Shown in pieces: positions 1 through 11,276 of a stretch of DNA of 64,000 nt. Origin of the DNA: Chondrus crispus (Eukaryota; Rhodophyta; Florideophyceae; Gigartinales; Gigartinaceae); contig NW_005178566.1 of assembly GCF_000350225.1 (NCBI RefSeq), positions 310,001-374,000 of the forward strand, given 5' to 3'. The notes under the pieces are model-generated. The model saw only the letters and a program-made list of their open reading frames with translations. It ran no database searches and was not told the DNA's origin. The position numbers and the translations under genes were made by a program. Position 1 is the first letter of the stretch. Each line of letters opens with the position of its first letter.

Positions 1-970
1 ACCCCTCCTCCAACTCAATCTGGAAAAATCCGTCCTTGAGGTCAAAGGTGGAAAATACTGTCTTGCTGGCCATCCAGTCGAGCGTAGCCCGGACATCTTC
101 CATTGGGTAGGTGTCCGTAACCGTGAGCGCGTTCAATTCTCGGAAGTCGGAGGTGACACGCACACTCCCGTCCTTTTTCTTGACGAAGACGTTACAGGCC
201 GCCCATGGTGATGTCGCTGGTTCAACAACACCTAGTTTTACCAGCCTTTCCATCGCCTCGCGCTCGACTTCCTCCTCACGAGGAGACCTCCTCCTTACTG
301 GACAACAAACGGGCTTGGAGCCATCGACCAACTTGATCTGGTTCTTGACCCCCCTGATTTTGCCCATTCCTTTGAACACCAGGCGTCTGGCCCAAAGAAC
401 CTTGCGCAGTCTTTCCTGCTCGCCACGCTCGGGGTGAAACTGGGACAAGTCCATATCCTTTATCGCCCCATCGACATCGGCGTCATTGATGGCGGCCGCA
501 ATCTCGGCATCTACAGACCTCCCCGGTCTCCTCGTTACCCTTCCGCGGACCAGCCTTCGGTCCACCCAGATCCTTGCTCGATGAGTTGCAAGGTTGAGTA
601 TCAACCCGTACTGCCGCCAGAACCGGCTACCCAGGAGGGTCTTGCTCGGTAGACGCGCCGCCACCCTCACCGGTTCCTCGAACGTCGTTCCCCATAGCCG
701 AAACTTGAGGCGGCCTTGTCCACAAACCTCGATCTCGTGCCCATCAGCTGCGTGTGCACCTTCACCGCTCGGTTTCCAGGTGCCACCCACTCCCTCGAAC
801 CACAATCGATCAACCCAGATCGACCTTGCCCCGGTGTCGATAGGTGCCCATACGTCCCTGCCTCCAGCCCTTATGCGAGCGACGATGTCGTCGTTCACGT
901 CCCGACGCGTACCCACGCATCGGCACACACCCTCGTGAACGTGTGTGCCCTGGTCGCCAGCGGCAGCTAG
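1..970 (-). CDS. pol: Ty3/gypsy pol, protease and reverse transcriptase start (runs off window edge)
   Basis: On the minus strand an open frame follows gag in the -1 frame. The gag stop TAG at 969-967 is read past as CTA GCT GCC. The frame holds an aspartic protease active site, Asp-Thr-Gly-Ala-Arg, near 838-824, then a linker, then the reverse transcriptase N-terminus with a VKKKDGS-type strand, a SDFRELN motif near 140 and the first catalytic region FDLKDGFF near 40. The window edge cuts it before the YxDD box. Protease directly ahead of RT is the gypsy/metavirus order. A -1 shift between gag and pol is common in such elements; I did not find a clear slippery heptamer. No stop was seen in the part I translated, so this copy may be intact here, but its 5' LTR is missing. 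Confidence 0.85.
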
Positions 971-2286
971 TTGCGCGTTTGCGGAAGGGCTGCCGCCTTT
1001 CCTTCCGTGCGCCCTTCCCCCATACTCCGTCCAGAGTTAGTAGATCTGTCTCTCCTCTTCTTAGCGCAGTCTCGGGCGATATGGCCTTTAATGCCACAGT
1101 AGTAGCACAGGGCATCCGTAAAGCGCTCCTCCGGGGTGGGGCGCACGGGAGACTTATTTTGAACATCACGTGTCACCTGCCCATCCGGTGATAATTCCTC
1201 GCCATCCACGATTGCGCGGACGCGCTCGGATCTGAATTTCGTCTCCCTTTGCGTGGTTCCCTTTGTCCCGCTCATCATAGCGACGCGACTGGTGACGTCA
1301 TCAAAAGAACCCTGCACGGCGAGCGCATGATCCCTCAAACGTCTCGTGAGGGACTGTGTGAAGCGGTCGAGTAAACGTTCATCGGAAACAGCTTCTGGTA
1401 GAGCGACCGCCGCTGCACGAAGCCTTTGAGCGAACTGCGTTATATTTTCGCGACTTTCCTCCCACGCCATTGTGTCAAAAGCGATTCGCAGACACCTTTG
1501 GTGGCTGGCGTTGCACATTCGCGCCTGCAAGAGGTCCCATAGGCCACATGCATCAGCGTCCAGGTGCGAGGACGCAACGTCCTCAAAAATTGCAAGGGCT
1601 GTGCCACTAAAAGCACAGGCGAGAAGTCGGCGATGTAGTCCAGGTTGCACAGGAAAGTCCTTACACAGCCTCCTCCAGGCCTTTCTTGCAGCAAAAAAGC
1701 GAGCGTCTCCAGGCTTAGAAACTCGCACTGCGTCCATAGACCTGCTATATATCTTATAGGCTGTGTGCAGCGGGTAGAAATCCTGAGTCCCTTGCCCTGA
1801 TCGGCCGGTATGTGGGCTTTGTCCCGAGGGGTACGCATCGGACACTTCCATTACCCCTCTCGTCACGGGCGTAGACGGGAGCTCCTCTGCCTCCGACCTT
1901 CCGGAGACTTGTAGATCCTTCCTGGTGTCCGCTGCCGCTGCTATCATTGCTGATAGCTTCTCCGGCAGCGATTCGATTGCAGTGGATGCTGAAGAAATGA
2001 CATTTCCCGCAAGCACAACTGCACTCGTGGTCCTATCCATGGACGTCAGCATGTCTTCCATGATCTTCTTCATTCCGGCTAGGGCGCGAAGCACACGGGC
2101 CTCTGTTTCCTCAGGCCCGAGTCCGGGGCCCTGACTATAGCCGGCTCCCTCCCCGCTCCCGCGTCGGCGTTGGGACCTCAGGGACTGCGGGGCCTCAACA
2201 CCGGCGCTGTGGGACTGTGGGGTCTCATACGTGAGCCCAGCCGGACGACTCTCCGTTGCATTGGTCACAGGACTGATTTCGCCCAC
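967..2286 (-). CDS. gag: Ty3/gypsy Gag with one CCHC zinc knuckle
   Basis: A 439-residue nucleocapsid/capsid polyprotein that would package element RNA in cytoplasmic particles. Near residues 98-150 there is an Ala/Ser-rich helical stretch. The middle (about 190-340) looks like a retrotransposon Gag capsid domain with repeated Leu/Arg helices. A CX2CX4HX4C knuckle lies at 394-407, followed by a basic, Gly-rich tail. The first codon listed is GTG; the frame stays open further upstream to about 2340 without an obvious ATG, so the true N-terminus is probably lost at the junction with the plus-strand integrase fragment. Pol follows in the -1 frame. Confidence 0.85.
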   Translation of the reverse strand: MGEISPVTNATESRPAGLTYETPQSHSAGVEAPQSLRSQRRRGSGEGAGYSQGPGLGPEETEARVLRALAGMKKIMEDMLTSMDRTTSAVVLAGNVISSASTAIESLPEKLSAMIAAAADTRKDLQVSGRSEAEELPSTPVTRGVMEVSDAYPSGQSPHTGRSGQGTQDFYPLHTAYKIYSRSMDAVRVSKPGDARFFAARKAWRRLCKDFPVQPGLHRRLLACAFSGTALAIFEDVASSHLDADACGLWDLLQARMCNASHQRCLRIAFDTMAWEESRENITQFAQRLRAAAVALPEAVSDERLLDRFTQSLTRRLRDHALAVQGSFDDVTSRVAMMSGTKGTTQRETKFRSERVRAIVDGEELSPDGQVTRDVQNKSPVRPTPEERFTDALCYYCGIKGHIARDCAKKRRDRSTNSGRSMGEGRTEGKAAALPQTRN

Positions 2287-2340
2287 TTGGTATCCTTCCC
2301 TGCGATTCGAGCGGACTGCAGTGTTAAGGTCCGCACCTTC

Positions 2341-3136
2341 CTCGTCCCGTCCTCAAGGTAACGGGTGCGTGGAGAGATGGAACCGGACATTGGCGAGGGA
2401 CCTCGCCTGCTTTGTAGGCACCGGTAATCAGGACTGGGACGCGCATGTATCGTTGGCGTGTTTCCGATACAACACAGGGGTGCACGAAGCAACTGGGATC
2501 ACCCCCTACGAAGCCATGTTTAGTGTGCAGGCCTATATGGCTTGGGGGGCGGAGGAGACCTGGAGAGTGGCTGGTGAACCCTACAACATCACTGGACATC
2601 TCCAGGCGTTGCATAAGAGACTCGTTCAGAAGGGTACGGAGGCGCGAGGAAGGGCAGCCAAGCAATACAACAAGGATGTGCGGTTCGTAAACTTCGAAAT
2701 TGGGTCCCGCGTTTTGGTTTGGTCCCCTGAGCTTTCATCTAAGGAGGGCAAGAAGATCATTCCAGCCTGGCTTGAACCGTAACGTGTGGAGCAAGTGCTC
2801 TCCCCTGTTGGCTACATGCTGCGATCTGAGATTGGAAACAAGGTTGCGCGTGTACACGCAAATCGGATGCGTAAGATATCGGAACTGGCGCGCCAAACCT
2901 CAGATGCAAGAAATGGGGTGTTTCCAGACGCCATACGACTCCTCCGTCGCATGCAAGACACGCGTGTGGAGGTCGACAACGTGACCGGTAACAGGACAAG
3001 GTGGTTCAAGGTGCAGATTGCGGGACGCAGGTCGCCAAGGTGGACACGTGAGGATGATTTACGGGAGGTAATCGTGAACCTATTAGACAATGGGGCAATT
3101 GCAACGTCTCCCCATCATCCACCGGAGGGACAGTAG
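2341..3136 (+). pseudogene. Gypsy integrase C-terminal fragment with an in-frame stop
   Basis: Plus-strand frame starting abruptly at the integrase motif PQGNG..ERWNRTL, which contains the last acidic residue of the DDE triad. It is followed by the conserved FRYNT..H..TG.TPYEAMF helix and a basic region. TAA at 2780-2782 interrupts the frame, yet the same frame continues with a VGYMLR...VHANRMRKI module typical of gypsy integrase C-termini, and ends at 3136. The zinc finger and the first two catalytic residues are absent. It lies 44 bp upstream of a 3' LTR, so it is the tail of an element whose 5' part was replaced at about 2340 by a minus-strand gag. Confidence 0.85.
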
Positions 3137-3180
3137 GCTGACTGGACTTCTCATGGCAGAGGCACCGGAAAAGGGACGAG

Positions 3181-3647
3181 TGTTACGGATGAACCCAGGT
3201 GCCAGGTGGCAACGTGGACACGCGTAAGGCGAATCAAAGCGGACACGGCCGGAACCGAGGCGTACCAACCGAAAGGCAGTAGAAGTGGCGGGATCATGCG
3301 CGTGGGGAACTGTCGGCGGTAGACAGAGGAAGGATGAAGGGAAACCCGTGGCTGCGAGGGAACTTGGGCCGGGACAAGAAGACGGGGGAGGCCACCGGCC
3401 GTGTGGGTGAAAGGAAAGGAGCAGGAGGAGGGCGCCAGGACTGGGGCAGAGGGAAGCTGAAGGGAAAGGGGGCGCCAGGAGAGGTCGGGGGAAGAGAGGA
3501 CAGCCCCCGGGCATAGATTACTTAAGAGCCGTCCCTGGAGCAGATAGGGAAGGGGATGGCAGCAGACTTGTGAAGAATAAAGAAGAAGACGAGTGGATTC
3601 TCGTTGGCACAGGTCGCTCAGTATCTCGCGGAGAAATTGCCGCAACA
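3181..3647 (+). repeat. 3' LTR of the gypsy fragment
   Basis: The segment opens with TGTTACGG and closes with CCGCAACA, near-perfect inverted ends with the standard TG...CA termini. It sits just after the integrase end. It is purine-rich on the plus strand, with a TACTTAAG sequence near 3519 that could serve as core promoter and AATAAA near 3576 as polyadenylation signal. Length is 467 bp. No 5' partner is in the window, so ends are called from structure only. Confidence 0.75.
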
Positions 3648-3924
3648 GTACTGTACATGCCTTAATTTAGCAAATCGGATAAATTTGACATGTCGAAAAT
3701 TTGATCGTCAGCCCAGCATTTCCCGCGAACCCCGACACCGAAACACTGTTCTCTCTAACATAATTTCGTCTTTCTCCAAAGATAGTCCCCTATTCCACGA
3801 TTTATGGCGATGGACAAAGGCCGGACTCCCCTGCGATTCAAAAATTGGCGCCTTTTTGTGACACACGACACTATATATCCTTCTATTTTGCAAAGAACTG
3901 CAAAGAACCGCCACCTCTTCAACG

Positions 3925-4416
3925 ATGGACTCAGAAACGTTTCGTCTTCAGGAAGCGGTTTTCGATCGGCAGACAGAGTCCCCTACCCCTTACAAGTCTC
4001 TAGCTATCAAGCACAAAGTTTCCGTCTAGAAGATTAGAACGGCGTTCCGTCACTGGTGCGCTAATGCCCCGAATTCTCAACCGCAATCGCTTTCCAGACT
4101 TTTTAAAGTCGGTGACGAGGTTACTGTAGAGAAACTCATTTTTGCTTTCAACAAAAGCCAGCGATCTTTACTGGGGGATGCAGACGTGGAGGACGAAGGG
4201 CGTGTCAGGATCAGTACTGCAAATGGAGCTCATTTGACAAGCGAACTTGTTTTGCACGCTCTCAAGGAAAGGGAAGAAAAACGAGCACAAAACGAGGGAA
4301 GGAGAACTAAAAGCAGAGCACAAGGTGAGGGTTCCGCAGCGAGGGCTGAGTCGGCAGTTGCAATGCGGAGATATGCCGCCCTTGCTGATGAGCGCATTGA
4401 AAAAGAAAGCGCTTAA
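3925..4416 (+). pseudogene. Transposon-like relic with helix-turn-helix look
   Basis: An ATG at 3925 opens a frame whose first 34 residues resemble the psq-type helix-turn-helix start of pogo-family proteins (a short helix, a Pro/Thr/Tyr turn, then a Lys/Val recognition helix). A TAG at 4027-4029 stops it, but the same frame runs on without further stops to TAA at 4414, ending in a charged Lys/Arg/Glu helix. The family is a guess. The single internal stop in about 160 codons suggests a recently decayed coding sequence. Confidence 0.45.
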
Positions 4417-7140
4417 GTAACACAAGGAACCACCGTCGCTTCCTTCGTCGAAGGCTTGCTGCTCAAGGGAAACGTGTGCTTGGCAGCACACATTGACACC
4501 GCGTACGAGGGTAGTTATTTGCATTAAAGTGTATTGGGCCAAACTCAATCATTCTTCTGTCAAATTTGGGATTATGTGATTTGAGCACTGTTTTTGATGG
4601 TCACAACGAGCTTCCCTGCGCGATGGCTCTGAGACACTGCCAACATATCAGATTTTAGTCATGCAGAAGCTGCTGTAAGCTTTCGATTGGAGGAAAAAGG
4701 AGCAAAACGAGCCACTCTATCCTATTCTAGGCTCTTTTTAGCATTTCCTTTCCTGAAAATTTTCTTTCATGTCAAATTAAGGCATGAACTGTTACGATAT
4801 GTACAAGTACACGAAATGCGGGAAGGAGGGAGTGTGAGGTGTTGGTGTAGGTGGGCTGCGTCGGGTTGATGCGGAATACAGTCGAGCGTGTGAATCAATC
4901 TGTAGATGTAAATTTCAACTCTCCGACAGTCCGACAGCGACATTTCGTGGAGAGAGAATTAATTCCCAAACACACTCACCGCTTTGCCCCTTCCGCTGCT
5001 TAGCTGCTCCTCTCAACGTAATGTTACATCGAGGATCGACTGTGCCAGTATCATTGTTGTTGTTCTCCCTCACCTGTTTTGGATACAGGTGTACCATGTT
5101 CGATCCATCGCCGTTCACAGTACAGTAACTGTCCGTAAAGCCACGAAAACGCGTGTTTTGGCGGCGAGTTGCTCGGATTTTCTGTTTTTCAAACAACGCG
5201 TTTGGCAAAACTCACAGCCTACCGAAAACCCGGGGTATATGAGTTTTCCACGAGTTTCACATCTGCCTGATCACAGCAGTGCCGGATCGATCCGTTTTGA
5301 AGGAAAACGGAGTAGGTTTTCTGCTCTCTCATCAGCACAAACGATTCTCATACTGCACGGGTCGTACCGATTTGCGTCATGGACGCCCGTATCTTTTCAT
5401 CTGCCCAGAGCCCATCAACAGATCAAAGCACCACAAGATCTGCCACATATGCCGCCGAAGCAACCGCGAAAGATAGACTAGTATAAGATTCCAAAAAGTG
5501 TTCCTCTCCAAACGGCCCCCCTCAGCCTGTCAAGAAGACGAAACACATCGCCCTTTCGACTGAGAACCATTGTATCCTTGTGGCGAGCTACAATATTCCC
5601 TTCAGCGAGTATTCGCGCAGGTGCATGTAATCCAGCGGGCAGGTACCTTGCTGGGGATCAGTGCGCTAAACTCGTGGTGGAATTTTGCATTATTTTTCGG
5701 GACAAAGTTAGTACATATGATAAACAGGTTGGCGACATGGTGGCTCCGTGGATAGAGCTATCCACGCGAGACAGAACAACAATAAATCATACAGGTTACT
5801 GTATGTACAACACTGTTGGTTCTTCATGTTCTCATCTGCGACGTTGCTGATCCACAAAATTTCAGTTGAAGAAAGGTACAAACGAAACAATCAGTCCATA
5901 TATTCAATGCTCGCCCCACGGTAGGGCAGCAGGACCAGTGCGATTGATAGCTCGGGCTACAGAGCCCACGTTCTCAATGTTTTGGAAATAGACGAATGTG
6001 TAAGTATGGCTGATTGTTTAATGATTCAATGTCGGACAGAAGCAAAACGTCTGTCCTCATTTTGACTCTTGCCATGACCATGTAAATCTTCCTCTCCTCC
6101 AGGCACTAATCGGTGTGCGGCGGAAATATTCCATACCGTATGCAATCTCACATGACAAGTATTCTTGTCAAAACCCCGACATGGACAAGCACGTTCGATC
6201 GGTGTGCCTTAGAATTGGTACACGATTACGATCGTGACGTTTGCGGTTCGGGTTATTTTTCTTACACTGGTTTTGCTGTGCTGGTATGCCTGGCTCTTCT
6301 TTTTCAATCTTTCCAAACACGGATTTGTTTCTGATTTCAGTTTACTGCATCGGCACTGTTGGGCCCCCTCCCTTATACTGTAGGAGAGCAATGCGTCTCT
6401 GCTGCAACCTAGAAAATGACAGGGGTTCAGGGTGGATATCTGTTCCGCTTTCCAAAATATACACTTCTGAGATATGTTACGGGGACCAGTAGTTAGATTG
6501 GCCGCCATGACCAATCGTGCCTTCAGTACTGTTCTAGGTGTATGTCTCTCCCATTTCACAATGAGGTCTTAACATAAATGAAGCAATAGTGGGGGACTTG
6601 GTGTGACAGACCTACACAACTTTTCCAAAACTCACAAACGACGACTATCTACGCCATAGATAGCTCGTTGTTTGATGAGTACCGGAGTAAGCCTTCAGCT
6701 TTTTGTCCTGAGTATTTGGTGCTTCAGTAAATTTTTAATCCTTTTATTGACATACGGATGTCGACATTCCTATTCAACAGAAGACAAAAACACTGCAGAC
6801 AAACGTAGTTTTTCACAAGAGGCCGCTGACATACAGTAAACTTTCCTTCTGCAGGGGTGATAAGTGTCGAACTACACACTGTACATACGAACTGTTGTTG
6901 TGCAAGTCTTTTCTCGGTTTACAGGTTTGGGTAGTACTGCACTTCACAATCGATGTGGTGTTGCGGACTAGAACTATAGCACACGTCATACAGCAAACGT
7001 TTAGGCTCATGATAATTTACTCGTTCGATCTACCCACCGATATGAACGTTCCTAGTAATCGGCGAGCAAGCTCTCATCTGTAAGATCGATTCCTTCTTGG
7101 CGTTTCTCAAACTGTACTCTGTGGAGCGATGAGCTTGGAA
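4417..7140. other. Gene-poor stretch
   Basis: I see no recognisable gene. Open frames here (for example plus 4984-5481) have no start context, no domain and unremarkable composition. Scattered TACTGTA/TACAGTA words occur, as elsewhere in the window. Confidence 0.5.
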
Positions 7141-7147
7141 CTTGGCT

Positions 7148-7154
7148 TATAAAA
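7148..7154 (+). promoter_or_regulatory. TATA box of the cysteine-rich secreted gene
   Basis: TATAAAA lies 130 bp ahead of the ATG at 7278. The same arrangement precedes the other apparent host genes in this window. Confidence 0.65.
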
Positions 7155-7277
7155 AGGGAGGCGGACGACCCACGCTCCTCTTCCTATCTCTCATCAGCTG
7201 CAACAGTGGATCGGTCGTTCTCTCTCTACTCAGGTAACAGATAAATCGGTTGTCTGTATCAAGATATCTTGTCAAGG

Positions 7278-7877
7278 ATGAAGGTTTTCGTCTTACTTGT
7301 GGCATGTGTTGTTCTTTTTCTCTCGCCGAATAACGTGCAGGGTACTACGGCAAGCACAGCGTTGAGGCAAACCTCGCAATGTCCGTGTCTATGCTTCGTT
7401 AGGGGAAGGGCGCGCCGGCGTGCAAGTCGGCAGTGTCGACGACGAGTATATGACGGTTGTGTCGTCCTGCCATGCGAACGAAACGGACTAAGCGGGTGGG
7501 AATGCTGTGATGTCCCGGAAGTATCTGTATCTCCGTCACCGATAATTTCAGAAACCCCGGTACCGATAACGGAGTCACCGGTAATTTCAGAAACCCCAGG
7601 ACCGATGACAGAGTCACCCGTAATTTCAACCATGGAACCAATGACACACACCCCGGAAGCCATGACTCCGGACGTTTCGGAATCCCCAACACCTTCCCCG
7701 ACAATCTCGGCAACCTCCTCAGTGACCTCCAGCTCACCTTGTCCGTGCAAGTGCGTGGGAGGTCGTCCGAACAAAAGGAGGCTTCGCAGACGATGCAGGC
7801 GAATTGGCTCTCCTTGCGGCATCGTTAAGTGCAAACATGGGAAAATTCAGTGCTGTCTCCCGACAGCGGAACTGTAG
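7278..7877 (+). CDS. Secreted protein with two repeated eight-cysteine domains
   Basis: A 199-residue single-exon gene. Residues 1-22 form a signal peptide (Lys, then a long Val/Leu core). Two cysteine-rich modules follow. Module 1 has Cys at 35, 37, 39, 53, 61, 66, 76 and 77; module 2 has Cys at 155, 157, 159, 173, 180, 185, 192 and 193. Both therefore share the layout CxCxC-x13-C-x(6-7)-C-x4-C-x(6-9)-CC with an Arg-rich stretch before the fourth Cys. The linker (80-152) is Ser/Thr/Pro-rich with repeated ISETP..ITESP units and looks mucin-like and O-glycosylated. ATG 7278 is chosen because the signal peptide starts there. I do not know this family; a small basic secreted peptide role (defence or cell wall) is a guess only. 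Confidence 0.85.
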   Translation: MKVFVLLVACVVLFLSPNNVQGTTASTALRQTSQCPCLCFVRGRARRRASRQCRRRVYDGCVVLPCERNGLSGWECCDVPEVSVSPSPIISETPVPITESPVISETPGPMTESPVISTMEPMTHTPEAMTPDVSESPTPSPTISATSSVTSSSPCPCKCVGGRPNKRRLRRRCRRIGSPCGIVKCKHGKIQCCLPTAEL

Positions 7878-7879
7878 GA

Positions 7880-8460
7880 ACTTGGCATCCTCATATGACG
7901 AGTACTCTGCTGCAGTCAAAAGCCACCGCTTTGCATGTTGTGTTAGTTGGTTTCAGCAGTAGAGAACAGGCACTCTTCTTGGTTGCCACACACCCTTTTC
8001 ATCCACCTACACTTTAGAACACCATCATCTGATAAATCTTACGGTTATGAGCTACGAGTGTTGGAGAGCAGGTTGTAATCAGGCGACTAGTTTTGTGCTT
8101 TTTTTGTTTACTTGCAAGTCGACCAGCCGAATTGAATTTATACTGCTGTATGTTAGACGCCTTACTTCTTGAAATTGTGTAGCTGCGTAGGGGAACCTCC
8201 AAGCTTGGTTAGTCATGGCGGTGGTCATAGCAATGGTGACAACGCATTGATCTACAGTAGTTTCGCGATAAAAGAAACCCCTGCTTAGAGGAACCTCCCG
8301 ATTAAAGGAACCGGTAACGGTCTCCAGATGTGGGACATCACTTATAATAAACGAAAACAGGGTGGGTTCCGTTCGCGGTAAGCGGAACCCCTCACCCCAA
8401 ACGGTACAAACCAGATCTACAAATTCCGTTTTATTGATTCGGCAGTACAGAGTAAAATCA
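7880..8460. other. Intergenic, with a short perfect hairpin
   Basis: No gene seen. GGGTTCCG at 8364-8371 and CGGAACCC at 8383-8390 form an 8-bp stem; related GGAACC words recur at 8190-8310. Such ends resemble those of Tigger/pogo elements. Confidence 0.4.
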
Positions 8461-8464
8461 CGAT

Positions 8465-8529
8465 ACAGTGACCCCCAAAGGTGGCGAGCCTTAGCACGCC
8501 AAGGGGTCACGAATTGGGGGGGTCACTGT
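8465..8529. mobile_element. Short inverted-repeat pair, pogo/Tigger style
   Basis: ACAGTGACCCCCAA (8465-8478) is mirrored by TTGGGGGGGTCACTGT (8514-8529), differing by two extra C/G bases. CAGTG ends are typical of pogo-like transposons, and a pogo-like coding fragment begins 265 bp downstream, so this is either a miniature derivative or one end of that element. Confidence 0.5.
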
Positions 8530-8793
8530 GCAATGGCTCATACGTGTCCACGTGTATAAGAATAAAAAGCGTTTCAATCATACTTGAGAAAGCGCCTGAG
8601 ATAACAGTGCATTGACATGAACATCCCCATGAGATCCGTTACATTTCACTGCCACGCAGCACAAAAGCTCGTCAGGATCGCATTATTAAACTGCAAAAAA
8701 TAGCCTAAAGAGAGAGTCGCATGCCAGACGTCTCTTTCTTTGCCAACCATACCCTTTCCCCATACAACTCCAAAAACCACTCAAATTCGGCAA

Positions 8794-9078
8794 ATGGGAC
8801 CAAAGCGCCAACAAACCGACTTCCAACAGAAACAAAAGGCGCTTCGTTTGCTCGGGGTTCGATCAGACCCGTCTTTTGGCGATGCTGAGCTTGACATCGA
8901 GACTCAACAAAAATGGAACGCAACAACTGTTACGGGGTATATGGGCGTTTCAAAGGCAGCTTTTATGGCACGGAAAAAACAAGATGCCAAAATCGTGATT
9001 GTAGATACTACGATGCAAAAGGCACGAAAGAAGTCACGTTTTAATGTAAGACACTTTCTGGACCTTGAGAAGGCTCTT
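8794..9078 (+). pseudogene. N-terminal fragment of a pogo-like transposase
   Basis: ATG 8794 starts a basic Gln/Lys-rich sequence (MGPKRQQ...) of about 95 residues. It has the length and helical character of the psq/CENP-B DNA-binding start of pogo-family transposases. No catalytic domain follows: near 9075 the sequence switches to a gypsy RNase H in another frame. The family call rests on general resemblance and on the inverted repeats just upstream. Confidence 0.45.
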
Positions 9079-11276
9079 TTACAGTATATGTTAGCGACCA
9101 TCAAATCGGCGCTGCATTATTTCAAACGCATCCGGATGCGCAACGCAAACCCATCGGGTTCTTTTCAAGAACGTTAGGCGCAGCCGAGAGAAACTATTCT
9201 GTATCAGAAAAAGAATGTCTAGCCGTAATTTGGGCCGTACAGACCTTAAGACCATATATATATGGCGAGCACTGCGTCGTGCATACCAACCATGCCTCAT
9301 TGAGGTGGTTGATGAACGTAACCGACCCCAGGGGGAGATTAATCCGATGGAGGCTCCGCCTCTCGGAATTCGATTTTGAAATCAAGTACAAAAAGGGAAA
9401 GGCTAACAGCCAGGCGGACGCTTTATCAAGGTTGCGAACCGCAGGAGAAACCGTCGACGAAATCGAGGACGAAATCCCTTGCTTTATGGCCGAACCGGCC
9501 GAGGGTACAGTGGAGGACGAGGAAAGTATTGACGCGGCAGACGACATCCTCGCTCTTGAGGGGGGGACCGCCCCTGATCGCCTCGATCAATTCCAAGCTG
9601 TCACTCCGGAGGAGCTCATTCGCGAGCAAGCCGTCGACCCCTTCTGCAACGGCATCAAGGAAGAAATGGACGCCGGAAAAGTGAGAACGTTCAGCACGGA
9701 GACCGAGGAACTCGAAGGAACTCTATGCCGTACCGCAGCGGAGTTTGTACAAGTGGTAATACCACAATCGTTAAGGGACCGCGTCCTTGGGTTGAGCCAC
9801 TACGCAAAATTGGCAGGCCACCCGGGAGGCAGGAAACTTTACAAGACTTTGAGAAGGTATTTTTATTGGCCTACGATGGCCCTAGACTGCTACGCAGTCG
9901 CGAAGAATTGCGCCGCATGTGCGCGGGAAAGGGTGAAGTTAAGAAGAAACACGAAGGAAATGAGCCTGTTCACGCCCAAAGCTCCGCTGGAGTTTGTCGC
10001 CATCGACATCCTCGGCGAGCTAATTACAACTAAACGAGGAAATCGGTATATTTTCGTGATTAGCGATCGATACTCGAAACTGGTACGAACCGTACCGCTG
10101 AAGAAGATATCAGCTGCACACATCGCACAAGCCTTCGTTCACCATTGGGTATTCGTGTACGGACCGCCGGTCAAGCTGCTGTCCGACCATGGAACACAGT
10201 TCACGGCCCGGTTCTTTCAGAACGTCTGCCAAATTCTCGGCATACGCAATGTGTTCACGACTATGTACAACCCGCAAGCCAACGGCCAAGTTGAGAGGTT
10301 TAACCGCACGCTGATTTCCGTGTTGCGAAAATATGTTCGAGAGCATCCCCAGGACAGGGACCTATTTAGCGACGCTGTGACGTTCGCATACAACACGCAA
10401 GTTCATCGAACTACGAACATCGCGCCCTTCGATCTGGTGTTAGCTCGGGCGCCGAGAAGCATTGCGGTACAAGCACAGCCAAGTTTGGAAGGATTTAGCT
10501 CGAATCGAGCGTACAACCTGAAATGGCAGTCGTGGTTGGAAAGCCTGATGAAAGGCGCTGATAAGAGCTTGCGGAAAGAACAAGCGCGCTACAAGCGAAA
10601 CTTTGACGCACGGCTCCGCAAACCGAGGTATGACATCCCTTCAGGATCATACGTATTCCTTCGGAAAGAGCAGGGCACGGCCACAGAGCCGAAACGTAAG
10701 TTGGCCCAAGTGGGTACGGGTCCGTATCAAGTGAAGGAGTCATTTGAGGATACGGTCGTCATTGTTATAGGCGACCAAGAAGAGCGCGTGTCGCGAGATA
10801 GAGTCGAATTAGCCCCTAGTCCCCTGGACTACACGCCGATAATCGGGCTACGACAAGCGCTTAAGTTCCTAAATCGAGGTGGGGGACGAGAAGAACCCGC
10901 CGCGCAAGCGAAGGATAGGACGGATGACGGACCTTTGATAAATCAGGAAGCTGCGGGAATCCCGCCCGATCTACAAGAGATGCGAGGTTCGGAAGAGCAG
11001 AATGAGGATGAGTCGCTGGCTCTTCGGAAGGGGGACGGACAGTTGGACACGCAGGAAGAAGGAGCCGAGAGTCAGGAGTATGTGATTGACAAGATCGTGG
11101 ACCACGGCTACGACGAGGAGAAATTAATTCTCAAAGTGAGATGGTATGGGTATACCACCGAAGACGCGACGTGGGAGCCCATTGAGCAGTTACCCCGCAG
11201 CGCAACAGTCAATTACCTCGGAAAGAAGCGGCAGTCCTTACCCGCGCAAATCGCGCGCGCGCTTCCTGGATATTGA
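9079..11276 (+). pseudogene. pol: Chromovirus (Ty3/gypsy) RNase H, integrase and chromodomain; 5'-truncated
   Basis: The open frame begins inside RNase H (FTVY.SDHQIGAALFQT, then EKECLAVIWAV and the K..ANS.ADALSRL end). It continues through the integrase HHCC finger (H..H near 9800, CAAC near 9910), catalytic Asp in IDILG near 10005, Asp in SDHGTQF near 10185, and Glu in QVERFNRTL near 10290. A C-terminal chromodomain follows at about 11076-11220 (YVIDKIVDH...VRWYGY...ATWEP). Chromodomains steer integration by reading modified histones. From 9079 to 11276 the frame is uninterrupted, so only the gag-protease-RT half is missing. It is fused to the pogo-like fragment, and no 5' LTR lies upstream. 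Confidence 0.9.

Noticed and set aside
810-1169. Minus-strand 119-codon frame
   Set aside because: Third-frame shadow of gag/pol; no motif.
4984-5481. 165-codon plus-strand frame
   Set aside because: No start context, promoter or domain; composition random-like.
5738-5810. tRNA-like start (TGGCTCCGTGGATAGAGC)
   Set aside because: Resembles a tRNA D-arm/A box, but no anticodon arm, T-arm or B box follows.
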